Of a DNA stretch of 38,595 nucleotides, positions 25,179-33,596 are shown piece after piece. Location of the stretch: positions 1 to 38,595 of the forward strand of contig DASRGK010000153.1 of assembly GCA_035651055.1 (NCBI GenBank), given 5' to 3'. The stretch comes from JAFKKF01 sp035651055. Its GTDB lineage: Bacteria > Pseudomonadota > Alphaproteobacteria > Rhizobiales > Kaistiaceae. A program made the position numbers and the translations under genes. Each line of letters opens with the position of its first letter. The first letter of the stretch is position 1. Below the pieces are notes generated by a model, which saw only the letters and a program-made list of their open reading frames with translations, was not told the DNA's origin and did not search any database.

Positions 25179-27365
25179 ATGATTCCGAAGGGCGGCGCCT
25201 CCGGCTTCCGCCGCTCCGTCGCCGTCATGGCCGTCCTCGGCCAGCTCTGTCTGCCGGCGCTCGGCGCCTCGCCGCCCGTGCCGAAGCCGAAGCCCGGCGT
25301 TCCGCCGTCGGTCGCCACCGCCGACGATCCGATCGCTGCAGTGATCAGCGACGACGAGTCGGGGGAGAAGACCTCCGAGGATTCGGATGCGCCGGAGGTG
25401 AGCGCGCCGCGGGCGCCGCTGCCGAAGCTGAACGCCCCGCCGAAGAGCGGCAAGGACCGGGTCGGCGCCGCCGGCTTCATCATCGCGCTCCAGTTTCTCG
25501 ACAAGGGCGATCCGGCGGCCGCAACCCTTGCCGCCTACGCCCTGCCGGACAAGATCGACATCAAGATCATCGACTGGCTGGTGGCAACCGGCGGCTATGC
25601 CGGCGTTCCGTCCTCGCGCATCGCCGATGTTGCCAGGCGCCTGTCCGACTGGCCGGGGCAGGCGCTGCTCCGCGTCCGCTACGAGCAGGCGCTCGCCCAC
25701 GAGAACCCGGGCCCGGCCGCCGTCATCAAGGCGCTCGGCGGCCGCACGCCCGCCTCCGCCGACGGGACCATTCTGCTCGCCCGGGCCTATGTCGATAGCG
25801 GGCGCAAGGCCGACGCCGCCGCGATCATCCGCCCGTATTGGCGAAAGGGCGGCTTCGGCGAGGACACCGAGGGGAAGATCCGCGCCGAGTTCGGCGATCT
25901 CCTCACCACCGCCGATCACAAGGCGCGCATGGACCGGCTGCTCTACGACGAGCAGACCGCGGCGGCGATGCGCGAGGCGAACGTCCTCGGCAAGGACGAG
26001 AAGCTGCTCGCCGCTTTCGTTGCTTCGGTCATCAAGAAGGCGAAGGCCAGCGACAAGGCGCTCGCCGCCGTGCCGCCGGCCAAGCGCAAGGACCCGCTCT
26101 TCGTCTATTCGCGCATCCAGCTTCTCCGCCGCGCCGGCAAGATCGACAGCGCCGCCGCGCTGATGCTCTCCGCCCCGCGCGATCCCGCCGTCCTCGTCGA
26201 TCCCGACGCGTGGTGGATCGAGCGCCGCCTGATCTCGCGCGCGCTGATCGAGACCGGCGACTACCGGACCGCCTACAGGATCGCCGCCGGTCACGCCGCC
26301 GAGTCGAGCACGCTGCGCGCCGAAGCCGAGTTCCACGCCGGCTGGTACGCGCTCGTCTTCCTCAACGATCCGGCGACCGCGCGCGGCCACTTCCAGGCGA
26401 TCGAGGCCGCCTCGAGCATGCCGCTCACCCAGTCGCGCGCCGAGTACTGGCTCGGTCGGACCGAGGCCGCCGCCGGCAACGCCGCCGTGGCTGCCGCCCA
26501 TTTCAAGCAGGCTGCCGCCTATCCGACCACCTTCTACGGCCAGCTCGCGCTCGCCCGCCTCGGGGTCAAGCGGCTCGACCTCAGGAAGCCGGCGCCGCCC
26601 ACCGACGAGGTCCGCGCCCGCTTCTATTCGCGCGAGCTGGTCCAGGTGATCCAGCATCTCACCGCCGCCAATCACGACGACCGGGTCGATATCTTCTATC
26701 GCACGCTCGCCGAAACCCTCGACGATCCGGCGGAGATCGCGCTCCTCTGCGCGCTCGCCGAGGAGAACGACGAGGACCAGATCGCCTTGCAGGTCGGCAA
26801 GGTCGCCGCCTCGCGCGGCATGCCGGCCGACACCCTCGCTTTCCCGACCGCGGCAATACCGCCCGAGGCCAAGGTCGGGCTGGTGGAGCGTCCGGTCGTC
26901 TATGCCATCGCGCGCCAGGAGAGCGCCTTCAACCACCGCGCCGTGAGCCGCGCCGGCGCCCGCGGCCTCCTCCAGCTGATGCCGGCGACCGCCAAGCAGA
27001 CCGCCGGCATGATCGGCATTCCCTATTCCAAGGACCGGCTGACCGACGACCCGGCCTACAACGCCACCCTCGGCGCCGCGCATCTCGGCCAGCTGCTTGA
27101 GGATTTCGGCGGGTCCTATGTGATGACCTTCGCCTCCTACAACGCCGGCAAGAGCCGCATCCTCGACTGGATCAAGACGCACGGCGATCCGCGCGATCCC
27201 AAGACCGACGTCGTCAACTGGATCGAACTGATCCCGTTCACCGAGACGCGCAACTACGTCCAGCGGACGATGGAGAACCTGCAGGTCTACCGGGCGCGCC
27301 TCGGCGCCCCCGCCCTCACCATCGAGGCGGACCTGAAGCACGGCAGGGTCGTGAAGCTGAACTGA
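25179..27365 (+). CDS. Soluble lytic murein transglycosylase (Slt70-like)
   Basis: This periplasmic enzyme of 728 residues should cleave peptidoglycan glycan strands to 1,6-anhydro-muropeptides. After a signal segment (FRRSVAVMAVLGQLCLPALGA) comes a Pro-rich linker, then a long helical superhelix (about residues 95-550) as in Slt70. The C-terminal SLT domain holds the catalytic Glu581 in AIARQESAFNHRAVS, followed by GARGLLQLMPATAKQTA and SYNAGKSRILDWI. I chose ATG at 25179 (MIPKGGASGFRRS) because a purine-rich stretch precedes it and a signal peptide follows; longer frames reach back to 25023. It is divergent from dapA, with about 219 bases between. Confidence 0.93.
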   Translation: MIPKGGASGFRRSVAVMAVLGQLCLPALGASPPVPKPKPGVPPSVATADDPIAAVISDDESGEKTSEDSDAPEVSAPRAPLPKLNAPPKSGKDRVGAAGFIIALQFLDKGDPAAATLAAYALPDKIDIKIIDWLVATGGYAGVPSSRIADVARRLSDWPGQALLRVRYEQALAHENPGPAAVIKALGGRTPASADGTILLARAYVDSGRKADAAAIIRPYWRKGGFGEDTEGKIRAEFGDLLTTADHKARMDRLLYDEQTAAAMREANVLGKDEKLLAAFVASVIKKAKASDKALAAVPPAKRKDPLFVYSRIQLLRRAGKIDSAAALMLSAPRDPAVLVDPDAWWIERRLISRALIETGDYRTAYRIAAGHAAESSTLRAEAEFHAGWYALVFLNDPATARGHFQAIEAASSMPLTQSRAEYWLGRTEAAAGNAAVAAAHFKQAAAYPTTFYGQLALARLGVKRLDLRKPAPPTDEVRARFYSRELVQVIQHLTAANHDDRVDIFYRTLAETLDDPAEIALLCALAEENDEDQIALQVGKVAASRGMPADTLAFPTAAIPPEAKVGLVERPVVYAIARQESAFNHRAVSRAGARGLLQLMPATAKQTAGMIGIPYSKDRLTDDPAYNATLGAAHLGQLLEDFGGSYVMTFASYNAGKSRILDWIKTHGDPRDPKTDVVNWIELIPFTETRNYVQRTMENLQVYRARLGAPALTIEADLKHGRVVKLN

Positions 27366-27407
27366 GCGGCGCTTCGCGGAACCGCGGCCAGCCGCTAGTC
27401 TCCCGGC

Positions 27408-28388
27408 ATGGCCGAAACCTCCTCCGCCGAAGCCTCGCCCGTCGCGCCGTCATCGCCTGCAGCCGGCGGCCGTGCACTCGCCTATCGCAGCAGCGACGGC
27501 CTCGCCCTCCACGTCGCCGAATACGGCGAGCGGGCTTCGCCCTGGCTGCCGGTCGTGTGCCTGCCCGGCCTCACGCGGAGCGCGCGCGACTTCGGCGAAC
27601 TCGCGGCCTTCCTCGCCGGACCGTCGGAGCGGCCGCGCCGCGTCCTTGCCTTCGACTATCGCGGACGCGGCAGTTCGGAATGGGCGAGGGACGCCGCGAC
27701 CTATGCGCCGCTCACCGAGATGCAGGACGTCCTCGACGGAATGGCCGCGCTCGGCGTCGGCCGCGCCGTGATCGTCGGGACGTCGCGCGGCGGCATCCTC
27801 GGCATGCTGATCGCGGTGGCGCGCCCTGCGGTGTTGGCCGGCCTCGTCCTCAACGATATCGGGCCGGTGATGGAGCCGACCGGGCTTGCCCGCATCAAGG
27901 GCTATGTCGGGCGGACGCCCGTCCCCGACGACTGGAACGATGCCGTCGCGATCCTGAAACGCCTGCACGCGCCGCGCTTCCCGGCCCTGTCGGAGGACGA
28001 CTGGCACTGGTGGGCGAGAATGACATGGCGCGAGGACGGGCACGGCAAGCCCGCCCCCGCCTACGATCCGGCACTCGCGCAGAGCCTCGACGCGATCGAA
28101 TTCGACCGGCCGATCCCCAGCCTCTGGGATCACTTCAATGCGGTCGGGGTGCCGGTTCTGGCCATCCGCGGCGAGCATTCCGACCTTCTCTCCGCCGACA
28201 CATTTGCCGCGATGGCGGCAAGGCCCAACGTCGAGGCGATGACGGTGCCGGGCCAGGGCCATGCGCCCCTCCTCCGCGGCGAGGCCCTCTTGCAGCGGAT
28301 CGCCGCCTTCGTGTCCGGCATCGAGGGCCGCGCCCTCCCCGTCGATGCGGTGGTTGCACGCGCTTCAACGGAATCGCCCGGCCAGTGA
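27408..28388 (+). CDS. Alpha/beta-fold hydrolase
   Basis: This 326-residue protein has the hydrolase fold: LPVVCLPGLTRSARDF gives the oxyanion hole, VLAFDYRGRGSS the next strand, VIVGTSRGGILGML the GxSxG nucleophile, and VLAIRGEHSDLLS with VPGQGHAPLL the acid and the catalytic histidine. The substrate cannot be read from the sequence. It starts 42 bases after the lytic transglycosylase stop on the same strand. The fold assignment is firm; the function is open. Confidence 0.88.
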   Translation: MAETSSAEASPVAPSSPAAGGRALAYRSSDGLALHVAEYGERASPWLPVVCLPGLTRSARDFGELAAFLAGPSERPRRVLAFDYRGRGSSEWARDAATYAPLTEMQDVLDGMAALGVGRAVIVGTSRGGILGMLIAVARPAVLAGLVLNDIGPVMEPTGLARIKGYVGRTPVPDDWNDAVAILKRLHAPRFPALSEDDWHWWARMTWREDGHGKPAPAYDPALAQSLDAIEFDRPIPSLWDHFNAVGVPVLAIRGEHSDLLSADTFAAMAARPNVEAMTVPGQGHAPLLRGEALLQRIAAFVSGIEGRALPVDAVVARASTESPGQ

Positions 28389-28426
28389 ACGGGCGTGATG
28401 GTGCGGGCTGAGCTCGCAACGCCCGG

Positions 28427-29185
28427 CTATTCGGTCGCCGCCTCGTCGTCCTCGCGGGACTTCTTCCGTTCCGCCTTGACGTACCCGGTATCGCCGCCGG
28501 TCGCGAGCACCGTCGCCTGGCCGACCCAGTCGTCGCGCTCGATCCGGTCGGGGAACGCCAGGTATGCGCCGATCCAGCGCGCTTCCCCCGGCGTCCAGGC
28601 GGCGATCTGGCCGAAATGGAAAATGCCGAGGCTGTTGAGCAGTTCCTCGTTCCTCTTGCCGATGCCGCGAATTCTCTGCAGGTCGTCCGGGACGCCGTTC
28701 CGCGGCGCGGCGAGCCCCACCGGCCGCATCGGCGTGATCCCGGGGCGGTCGTCGGCATCGCGGAAGGCCGCATCCGCGGCTGCCGCGAGCTCGGCGCTGG
28801 ACCGGTCGCGGAGCTCCGCTTCCTCGGCGGTGAGCGATCGCCGCCAGTCGGACGCGGCGCCGTTTTCCCCGTTTTCGAGGAGCCAGGCAGGCCGCCGCTG
28901 CTCGATCCGCGCATCCGGCGGCGGTGCGCTGAACGAACCGGCCGCGGCGCGCGCCTGAATCGACGGCCGCACCGGCGCCCGGCGGACCTTCGGCCGCCAG
29001 GCCCGTTCCGCGCCGAAGCGCGCCCCGATCGCGTCGAGCACGTCGCCGACCCGGTCGGCGAGCGCTCCCTGCGCCCGCGCCATCCGGCTTCGGCTGAGGC
29101 CAACATAGGACATCGCGCCGATGACGGAGCCGAGCGCGAAACTCGCTGCGACGAGGAGCCAGACTTCGAAGAAGTGCCAGATCAT
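28427..29185 (-). CDS. Membrane-anchored helix-hairpin-helix protein
   Basis: This 252-residue protein starts with a transmembrane helix (MIWHFFEVWLLVAASFALGSVIGAMSYVG), then a long, charged, probably disordered linker. A C-terminal helix-hairpin-helix module lies at about 167-222: DDLQRIRGIGKRNEELLNSLGI and FGQIAAWTPGEARWIGAYLAF. That module resembles the COG3743 (predicted 5' nuclease-like H3TH) domain; no catalytic acidic cluster is evident, so nuclease activity is not supported. I chose ATG at 29185 because its start overlaps the stop of the preceding small gene as ATGA. It is the last of three overlapping genes. Confidence 0.82.
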   Translation of the reverse strand: MIWHFFEVWLLVAASFALGSVIGAMSYVGLSRSRMARAQGALADRVGDVLDAIGARFGAERAWRPKVRRAPVRPSIQARAAAGSFSAPPPDARIEQRRPAWLLENGENGAASDWRRSLTAEEAELRDRSSAELAAAADAAFRDADDRPGITPMRPVGLAAPRNGVPDDLQRIRGIGKRNEELLNSLGIFHFGQIAAWTPGEARWIGAYLAFPDRIERDDWVGQATVLATGGDTGYVKAERKKSREDDEAATE

Positions 29186-29334
29186 GGCTCGTCCGCCCCG
29201 CGTTCGAGCCATCCGGTCACATCGTCCCCGGCGCGCGGATCCTGGTACCACCAGCCGGCCGCGATGCCGAGCACCAGCGCCGCGAGCAGGAACGGCCAAT
29301 AGGCGCCGATGAGGTAAAGGATCTCACTGGCCAC
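29182..29334 (-). CDS. 50-residue membrane protein between the OmpA-like and HHH genes
   Basis: This short frame starts with GTG at 29334 and ends with TGA at 29182-29184. The product begins ASEILYLIGAYWPFLLAALVL after its initiator and continues GIAAGWWYQDPRAGDDVTGW, so it has one transmembrane helix and a short acidic cytoplasmic or periplasmic tail. Its start overlaps the end of the OmpA-like gene by 11 bases and its stop overlaps the HHH gene start as ATGA. The double overlap, the membrane-helix coding and the absence of stops support it as a real gene. I do not know its function. Confidence 0.65.
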   Translation of the reverse strand: MASEILYLIGAYWPFLLAALVLGIAAGWWYQDPRAGDDVTGWLERGADEP

Positions 29335-31663
29335 TGGGCACCTCGACTCCCACCGCCGGCGTTTCGACGACGGTATCCCCAGCCGTTGCCGCAGGCACTG
29401 CCGGCGATGGCGTCGCCGCTGGCGGGGGAACGACGCCGGCCCCGACCGCGGGCACCGGCGCGACCGGGGCGGCCGGCGTAGCGTCTGCCGGCGGCGCGGT
29501 CTCGGCCGGCGGGGTTTCGGTCGCGGCCGGGACCGGTTCGGGAATCCGCATCGTGAACTCGATGCGGCGGTTCTGCGCCCGTCCCCCGGCCGTGCCGTTG
29601 TCCGCGATCGGCTTCGTCTCGCCGTACCCGACCGGCGTCAGCAGCTCGCGCTCGATCCCGGCATCGACGAGGTAGTCGACGATCGCCTCCGCCCGCGCCT
29701 GCGTCAGGTCCCGGTTCTTCGAACTCGAGCCGCTCGAGTCGCTGTGGGCGCCGATCTCGAGTTGCGCGTCGCGGCAGCGGGCGAGGGTGGCGGCCACGCG
29801 GTCGAGGAGCCCGTAGCTGTCCGCCGAGATTTCCGCCTTCTGCCCGTCGAACTCGATCCGCCCGCGCTTCAACTGGTCCTGGAGCAGATCGCGGCAGCGC
29901 GCCACGGGCACGGGCTGGCCCTCCTGCCGCGCCGAGATGCTCACGTCGAGGTCGAACCCTTCCGGCTTGTTCTCGTCAATGGCGCTTCTGATCTCGTCCG
30001 AGGCCGCCGCGCTATAGGCATCCCCTTCGATGGTGATCTTCCGGTCGGAGAGCGTCGCCGTCCCGGCCGCGACCCGCGTCAGCGCCTGGAGCGCCTCGTC
30101 GATGGCGGCGCTGAAGCCCGGCGGCTGACCGCCGGCATAGCCGAGGTTGTCGACGACGCGGTCGGGCGCGAAGCGGCGGGCGGCGAGCGTCACCAGAGCG
30201 GTCCGGTCCTTGGCGGAAGGGGCATAGCCGGTGAGCACGACCGAGCCCGGCCCTCGGCTGACCGCGAAGACATAGGGCGCGATGGTCGGCGGGGTGACCT
30301 CGTCGCGCGTCATTTCGAGGCTGGCCGGCAGGGTCCGGCTGTTGATCGTCAGCAGCTCGGCGAACGCCTCGGGGGTCCGCGCCTCGCCCTCGATGCCGAA
30401 GGTCTTGTCGCCGAGGTCGACCCGTCCGTCCTTGAGCTTGGAGAGCGCCGCCAGCGAGAACTTGATGGCCCCCATCCAGTCCATTTTCGGCTCGCCCGCG
30501 GCGATCCGGACCTTGTTGGTGATCTTCCTGCCCGCCAGCACGGCCTGCCCCGCCTGGATCAGTTCGTCGCGCGCTTCCGGCGTCGGCACGTAGCCGGTGA
30601 GCGTCACGCTGTCGCCCGCCACTTCACCGGCAAACGTGTAAGGCGCAACCGTCGCCGGCAGGATGGCGTTGGCGACGATCTTGACGCCCGGCGGAAGGTC
30701 CGACGCCAGCCCCGCCTCGACTGCCTCGTAGTCGTCGACCGTCTTCGCCGTGCCGCTGATGTCGAGGTTGAGCGAATCGAGCGTCACGCCGCCTTTGGTG
30801 AAGCGGCCGAGCGCGCTGATCGCGAAGGTCGCGGCCTCGGCGAAGCCCTCGGGCTCGCCCGAGGCGATCGCCGTTTCGTCGGAGATTTCGGCATGGGCGA
30901 AGGTGGCGCGCGCGGTCGCCAGGAGCGACTCGTGGACGATTTCGTTGGGCACGTAGCCGCTGAACTTCAGTGCGCCCGCGTCGAGCGCGGCCGACCAGAC
31001 GAAGGGCTCCGCCCGCGCCGGCAGGATGTCGACGGGCCCGAGCGCGATCGAAGCCGGCACCTTGTCGCGGAACGCCGCCCTCCCCTCGGAATAGCTCGCC
31101 GAATTGGCGGCGATTCCGGTGACCGCCAGGGTCGAGTCGGTGAGCGTCACGGTGCCGTCGGAGAGCCCGGCAAGCCTGGTCAGCGCGAACCCGGTGGCGG
31201 CATTGAAGGCCGGCGGCGCGCCGCGCGCCAGAATCGTCTCATCGTGGATCTCGGCGTCGGGCAGCGACCGCCGGGCCGCCGCCAGAACCGAATTGCGCAT
31301 CGATTCCGAGGGAATGTTCCCGATGAGGGTGACCACCTTCCCGACCCGCCGGGCCGACCAGAGGAAAGGCGAGGCGATCGGCAGGAGGCTCGTCCGGTCG
31401 TGGACTTCCCGCACTCCGGCAACCCCGCCCACTGCCGAGAGCGCCGTTGCGACCGATTCGGGCGACGGCGCCACGCCGGCCACCGTCGCGTCGCGGCCCG
31501 AAACCCTGATCTGCGCCCAGCTCTGGCCGGAGAGCGATAGCTCGGCGAGGGCCCGTTGCGAGAGGTCGGCCTCGATCGCGCCGGCGCGCAGGAATATCGC
31601 GACGAGGGTCACCGAAACGGTGATCAGGACACCGTTCCGCGCCCATCTCCGCCAATTCGCCAT
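29324..31663 (-). CDS. OmpA-family protein with four BON-like repeats
   Basis: This 779-residue protein has an N-terminal membrane helix (about residues 11-26) with no clear signal-peptidase site, so it is likely anchored in the inner membrane. Four repeats of about 121 residues start at residues 99, 220, 341 and 463, each opening with P(F/Y)xxxA and then V(T/V)LxGYxP, as in BON-type modules. The OmpA/MotB-type peptidoglycan-binding domain is at about 605-710, with LEIGAHSDSSGSSSKNRDLTQARAEA and GYGETKPIADN. A Pro/Ala-rich tail of about 70 residues ends it. It probably links membrane and wall. The last 11 bases overlap the small membrane protein gene. Confidence 0.9.
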   Translation of the reverse strand: MANWRRWARNGVLITVSVTLVAIFLRAGAIEADLSQRALAELSLSGQSWAQIRVSGRDATVAGVAPSPESVATALSAVGGVAGVREVHDRTSLLPIASPFLWSARRVGKVVTLIGNIPSESMRNSVLAAARRSLPDAEIHDETILARGAPPAFNAATGFALTRLAGLSDGTVTLTDSTLAVTGIAANSASYSEGRAAFRDKVPASIALGPVDILPARAEPFVWSAALDAGALKFSGYVPNEIVHESLLATARATFAHAEISDETAIASGEPEGFAEAATFAISALGRFTKGGVTLDSLNLDISGTAKTVDDYEAVEAGLASDLPPGVKIVANAILPATVAPYTFAGEVAGDSVTLTGYVPTPEARDELIQAGQAVLAGRKITNKVRIAAGEPKMDWMGAIKFSLAALSKLKDGRVDLGDKTFGIEGEARTPEAFAELLTINSRTLPASLEMTRDEVTPPTIAPYVFAVSRGPGSVVLTGYAPSAKDRTALVTLAARRFAPDRVVDNLGYAGGQPPGFSAAIDEALQALTRVAAGTATLSDRKITIEGDAYSAAASDEIRSAIDENKPEGFDLDVSISARQEGQPVPVARCRDLLQDQLKRGRIEFDGQKAEISADSYGLLDRVAATLARCRDAQLEIGAHSDSSGSSSKNRDLTQARAEAIVDYLVDAGIERELLTPVGYGETKPIADNGTAGGRAQNRRIEFTMRIPEPVPAATETPPAETAPPADATPAAPVAPVPAVGAGVVPPPAATPSPAVPAATAGDTVVETPAVGVEVPSGQ

Positions 31664-31828
31664 CGGTCAGGGCCTGCCCAGGTCAGCCGCCTCCCGCGCC
31701 GGAACCGGCTCGGGTAGGAACCAGTGGGCGCGCAGCAGGCGAAAATCCAGACATTTGCGGCTCATTCTGGGCAGAAACGGCCGCGCCAACAAGACGAAAG
31801 GCCTGTGATCCCCCGCCGCAAAAGAAAA

Positions 31829-31853
31829 CGCCCGGCGGGAGACCCGCCGGGCG
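31829..31853 (-). terminator. Rho-independent terminator of the porin gene
   Basis: A perfect 11-bp GC-rich stem (CGCCCGGCGGG/CCCGCCGGGCG) with the loop AGA on the plus strand is followed on the minus strand by TTTTCTTTT. It lies 26 bases past the porin stop and shields the OmpA-like gene from read-through. Confidence 0.85.
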
Positions 31854-31879
31854 CTTGTTCTTGAGCCGAACCGGGGCGC

Positions 31880-32881
31880 TTAGGTTCCCGGGAGAGCGGC
31901 CTTCAGGCGCGTTCCGACGCCGTACGTCCAGGTGCCGGCGGCGTTGCGCCTCGCGTCAACTTCCAGCCACCCGGTGACGTTCGGCCCGAGGCCGTAGCTA
32001 AGCCGACCAGCGACCAGGTACTGGTTGGCGGCCGCGCCCGCTTCGTCGAGCATCGAGAAAGTGGCGCCGAGAGACATCGCGCCGACCGGGACCTTGGCCG
32101 ACAAGGTCGCCGCCCAGCTGTCGCCGAGAGCGCCCGTCCCGCCAATCAGCCTGGAGTCGTCATGCACCCAGCCGAAGTAGGCCTGAAGGCCGACCGGCCC
32201 GGCGCTGCCAGTGGCGTTCACCGCGAAGCCGTACGGATTGGCAAGCACTTCGTCGGCAGCCAAAGCCGTAAACTTCACAGCGACAGGGCCAGCCGAGAAG
32301 GCGAGATAGCCGGCAATGGTCGGCATCGTACCCCAACCGCCGTTCGAAAGCAGGTTCGAACCCTTTTCGATTGCGATCCCCAAGCTGACCGGCCCAGCCG
32401 ATCCATGCCAGCCAAACTGGGACACCGTGAAGTCGTTGAACTGGAAGCCACCGGAGTCCGTATCAAGCGCGCCGCCGGTGTTGGCGGTGCTTTCGGCGTA
32501 GCCAAACAAGAACCCGGCGAACGTCGCATAGGCCTTGTCGAGCTGAACGTTGGTATTATCGTCGGTCGCCTTGAACTTCACGATGAGGCTGCCTTCGCCC
32601 GCCGCGCCGTTCCACATGCCGGCAATGCCGATGCCGCCTTCCGTGACCATCGTGTAGTCACGCGTCGGAGTGATTCCGTCCATCCACCACGCCGTAAGCT
32701 GGGCGTAGCCGGTGATCTTCAGGCAGGTATCGGAGCCCGGAATGTAGAAGAAGCCGGCGCCGTAGATGCTGCAGACCTTCACGTACGAAACCGAATCAGC
32801 GACCGCGAGGTCCGCTGCCTGGGCGCCGCCGACGACCGAGAAAGCCGCCGCGGAACCGAGGAGTAGGGTCTTAAGTGTCAT
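31880..32881 (-). CDS. Outer-membrane porin (Omp2/RopA-like)
   Basis: This 333-residue protein has the signal peptide MTLKTLLLGSAAAFSVVGGAQA and continues ADLAVADSVSYVKVCSIYGAGFFYIPGSDTCLKITGYAQ, with the two-cysteine motif typical of Hyphomicrobiales porins. The rest alternates as beta strands with a final aromatic-poor end (TYGVGTRLKAALPGT). It should form a trimeric barrel for small solutes. ATG at 32881 follows GGAGG; the upstream frame is the leader. Gene-final phenylalanine is absent, a small departure from classical porins. Confidence 0.93.
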   Translation of the reverse strand: MTLKTLLLGSAAAFSVVGGAQAADLAVADSVSYVKVCSIYGAGFFYIPGSDTCLKITGYAQLTAWWMDGITPTRDYTMVTEGGIGIAGMWNGAAGEGSLIVKFKATDDNTNVQLDKAYATFAGFLFGYAESTANTGGALDTDSGGFQFNDFTVSQFGWHGSAGPVSLGIAIEKGSNLLSNGGWGTMPTIAGYLAFSAGPVAVKFTALAADEVLANPYGFAVNATGSAGPVGLQAYFGWVHDDSRLIGGTGALGDSWAATLSAKVPVGAMSLGATFSMLDEAGAAANQYLVAGRLSYGLGPNVTGWLEVDARRNAAGTWTYGVGTRLKAALPGT

Positions 32882-33407
32882 TTCCTGACCTCCAAGCTTG
32901 ATCCAGGGGCAGGCTGTTCTTTGCTTCGGCTCGCCGGGGCGAAAATTCGATCCGGCAGATGAGCTTTGGCGAAGTCTGTCCCAATCCCCGCTAAGTTGAA
33001 CTTGGCTGGCGTCACCCACCCCTTGGGATTACCACCAAGCCAACACGGAAGCGGGAGCCCCGCGATCCGCGAGTCAGACCATAACCAAGCGACTGTCCGA
33101 CGCAATGTTGAAACCGGGTTCTCCCCTGCCCCGGGCGCTCTTTCCAAATCGCTGTTGCAGAATTGGCACGTAATCCATGGTCGATTTAACCATTCGGTGA
33201 CGACCGGAGCCGTTTTCCGCCGAATCCGTCCACAGATGGAGGCCGCCGGATCGTCGGTTGGCCGCCGGCCCGCGGACCCGATTCCCGCACCGTCCTTCCA
33301 CAGAGGGCGGGCCGGCCTCGCCGCCCCGAGTGCGCCTGCGGGGACCGGTTGTCACCCGTGTCTACGGGACGAACCGCCTGTCTGTCAGGGCCGGACACTC
33401 GTGCAAC
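32882..33407. other. Gene-free spacer with the porin leader and promoter
   Basis: This 526-base stretch holds no convincing gene on either strand. It ends in the porin ribosome-binding site (GGAGG) at the left, contains a possible minus-strand promoter at 33078-33105 and a single TTAACCAT element at 33186-33193, and borders the tRNA-Ser 3' end at the right. Short frames within it have no coding character. Confidence 0.6.
33078..33105 (-). promoter_or_regulatory. Possible promoter of the porin gene
   Basis: On the minus strand TTGCGT and TATGGT are separated by 16 bases, about 197 bases before the porin start. This would give a long leader. It is a weak pattern match. Confidence 0.25.
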
Positions 33408-33501
33408 TGGCGGAGAGGAAGGGATTCGAACCCTCGATACAGCTTTTCAACCGTATACCCGCTTAGCAGGCGGGCGCCTTCGACCACTCGGCCACCTCTC
33501 C
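33408..33501 (-). tRNA. tRNA-Ser (anticodon GCU)
   Basis: The minus strand reads as a complete class II tRNA. The acceptor stem GGAGAGG pairs with CCTCTCC, the D-arm carries GGCCGAGTGG, the anticodon stem CCCGC/GCGGG encloses the loop CTGCTAA with anticodon GCT at 33465-33467, a long variable arm follows, and the T-arm has GGTTCGAATCC. The CCA end is encoded at 33408-33410. It decodes AGC and AGU serine codons. The discriminator base is G. Confidence 0.96.
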
Positions 33502-33566
33502 GCGCCGCGCGGAAATAGACGGGCGGGAGGCCGCCGGCAAGCAAATCCGGCCCGCTTCTGCAAATA

Positions 33567-33596
33567 GCCGGCGCTTTTGGCCGGCGCTTTCGCCGG
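33567..33596 (-). terminator. Possible terminator after the Gfo/Idh/MocA gene
   Basis: Two overlapping hairpins (GCCGGC with a 7-base loop, and CCGGCG with a 4-base loop) lie directly after the oxidoreductase stop codon. On the minus strand the distal hairpin is followed by TATTTGC. The T-tract is short, so termination is plausible but not certain. Confidence 0.4.

Noticed and set aside
25089..27341. A 750-residue minus-strand frame opposite the lytic transglycosylase
   Set aside because: Its translation is repetitive and has no domain; the plus strand encodes a signal peptide, superhelix and SLT domain.
28390..28425. Inverted repeat CGGGCGT/ACGCCCG between the convergent alpha/beta hydrolase and HHH genes as a shared terminator
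   Set aside because: The 22-base loop and the lack of a T-tract on either side make an intrinsic terminator unlikely.
33186..33193. TTAACCAT, which resembles a CtrA half-site, between the porin gene and tRNA-Ser
   Set aside because: A single 8-base match with no second half-site at proper spacing is expected by chance, despite cckA lying in the same window.
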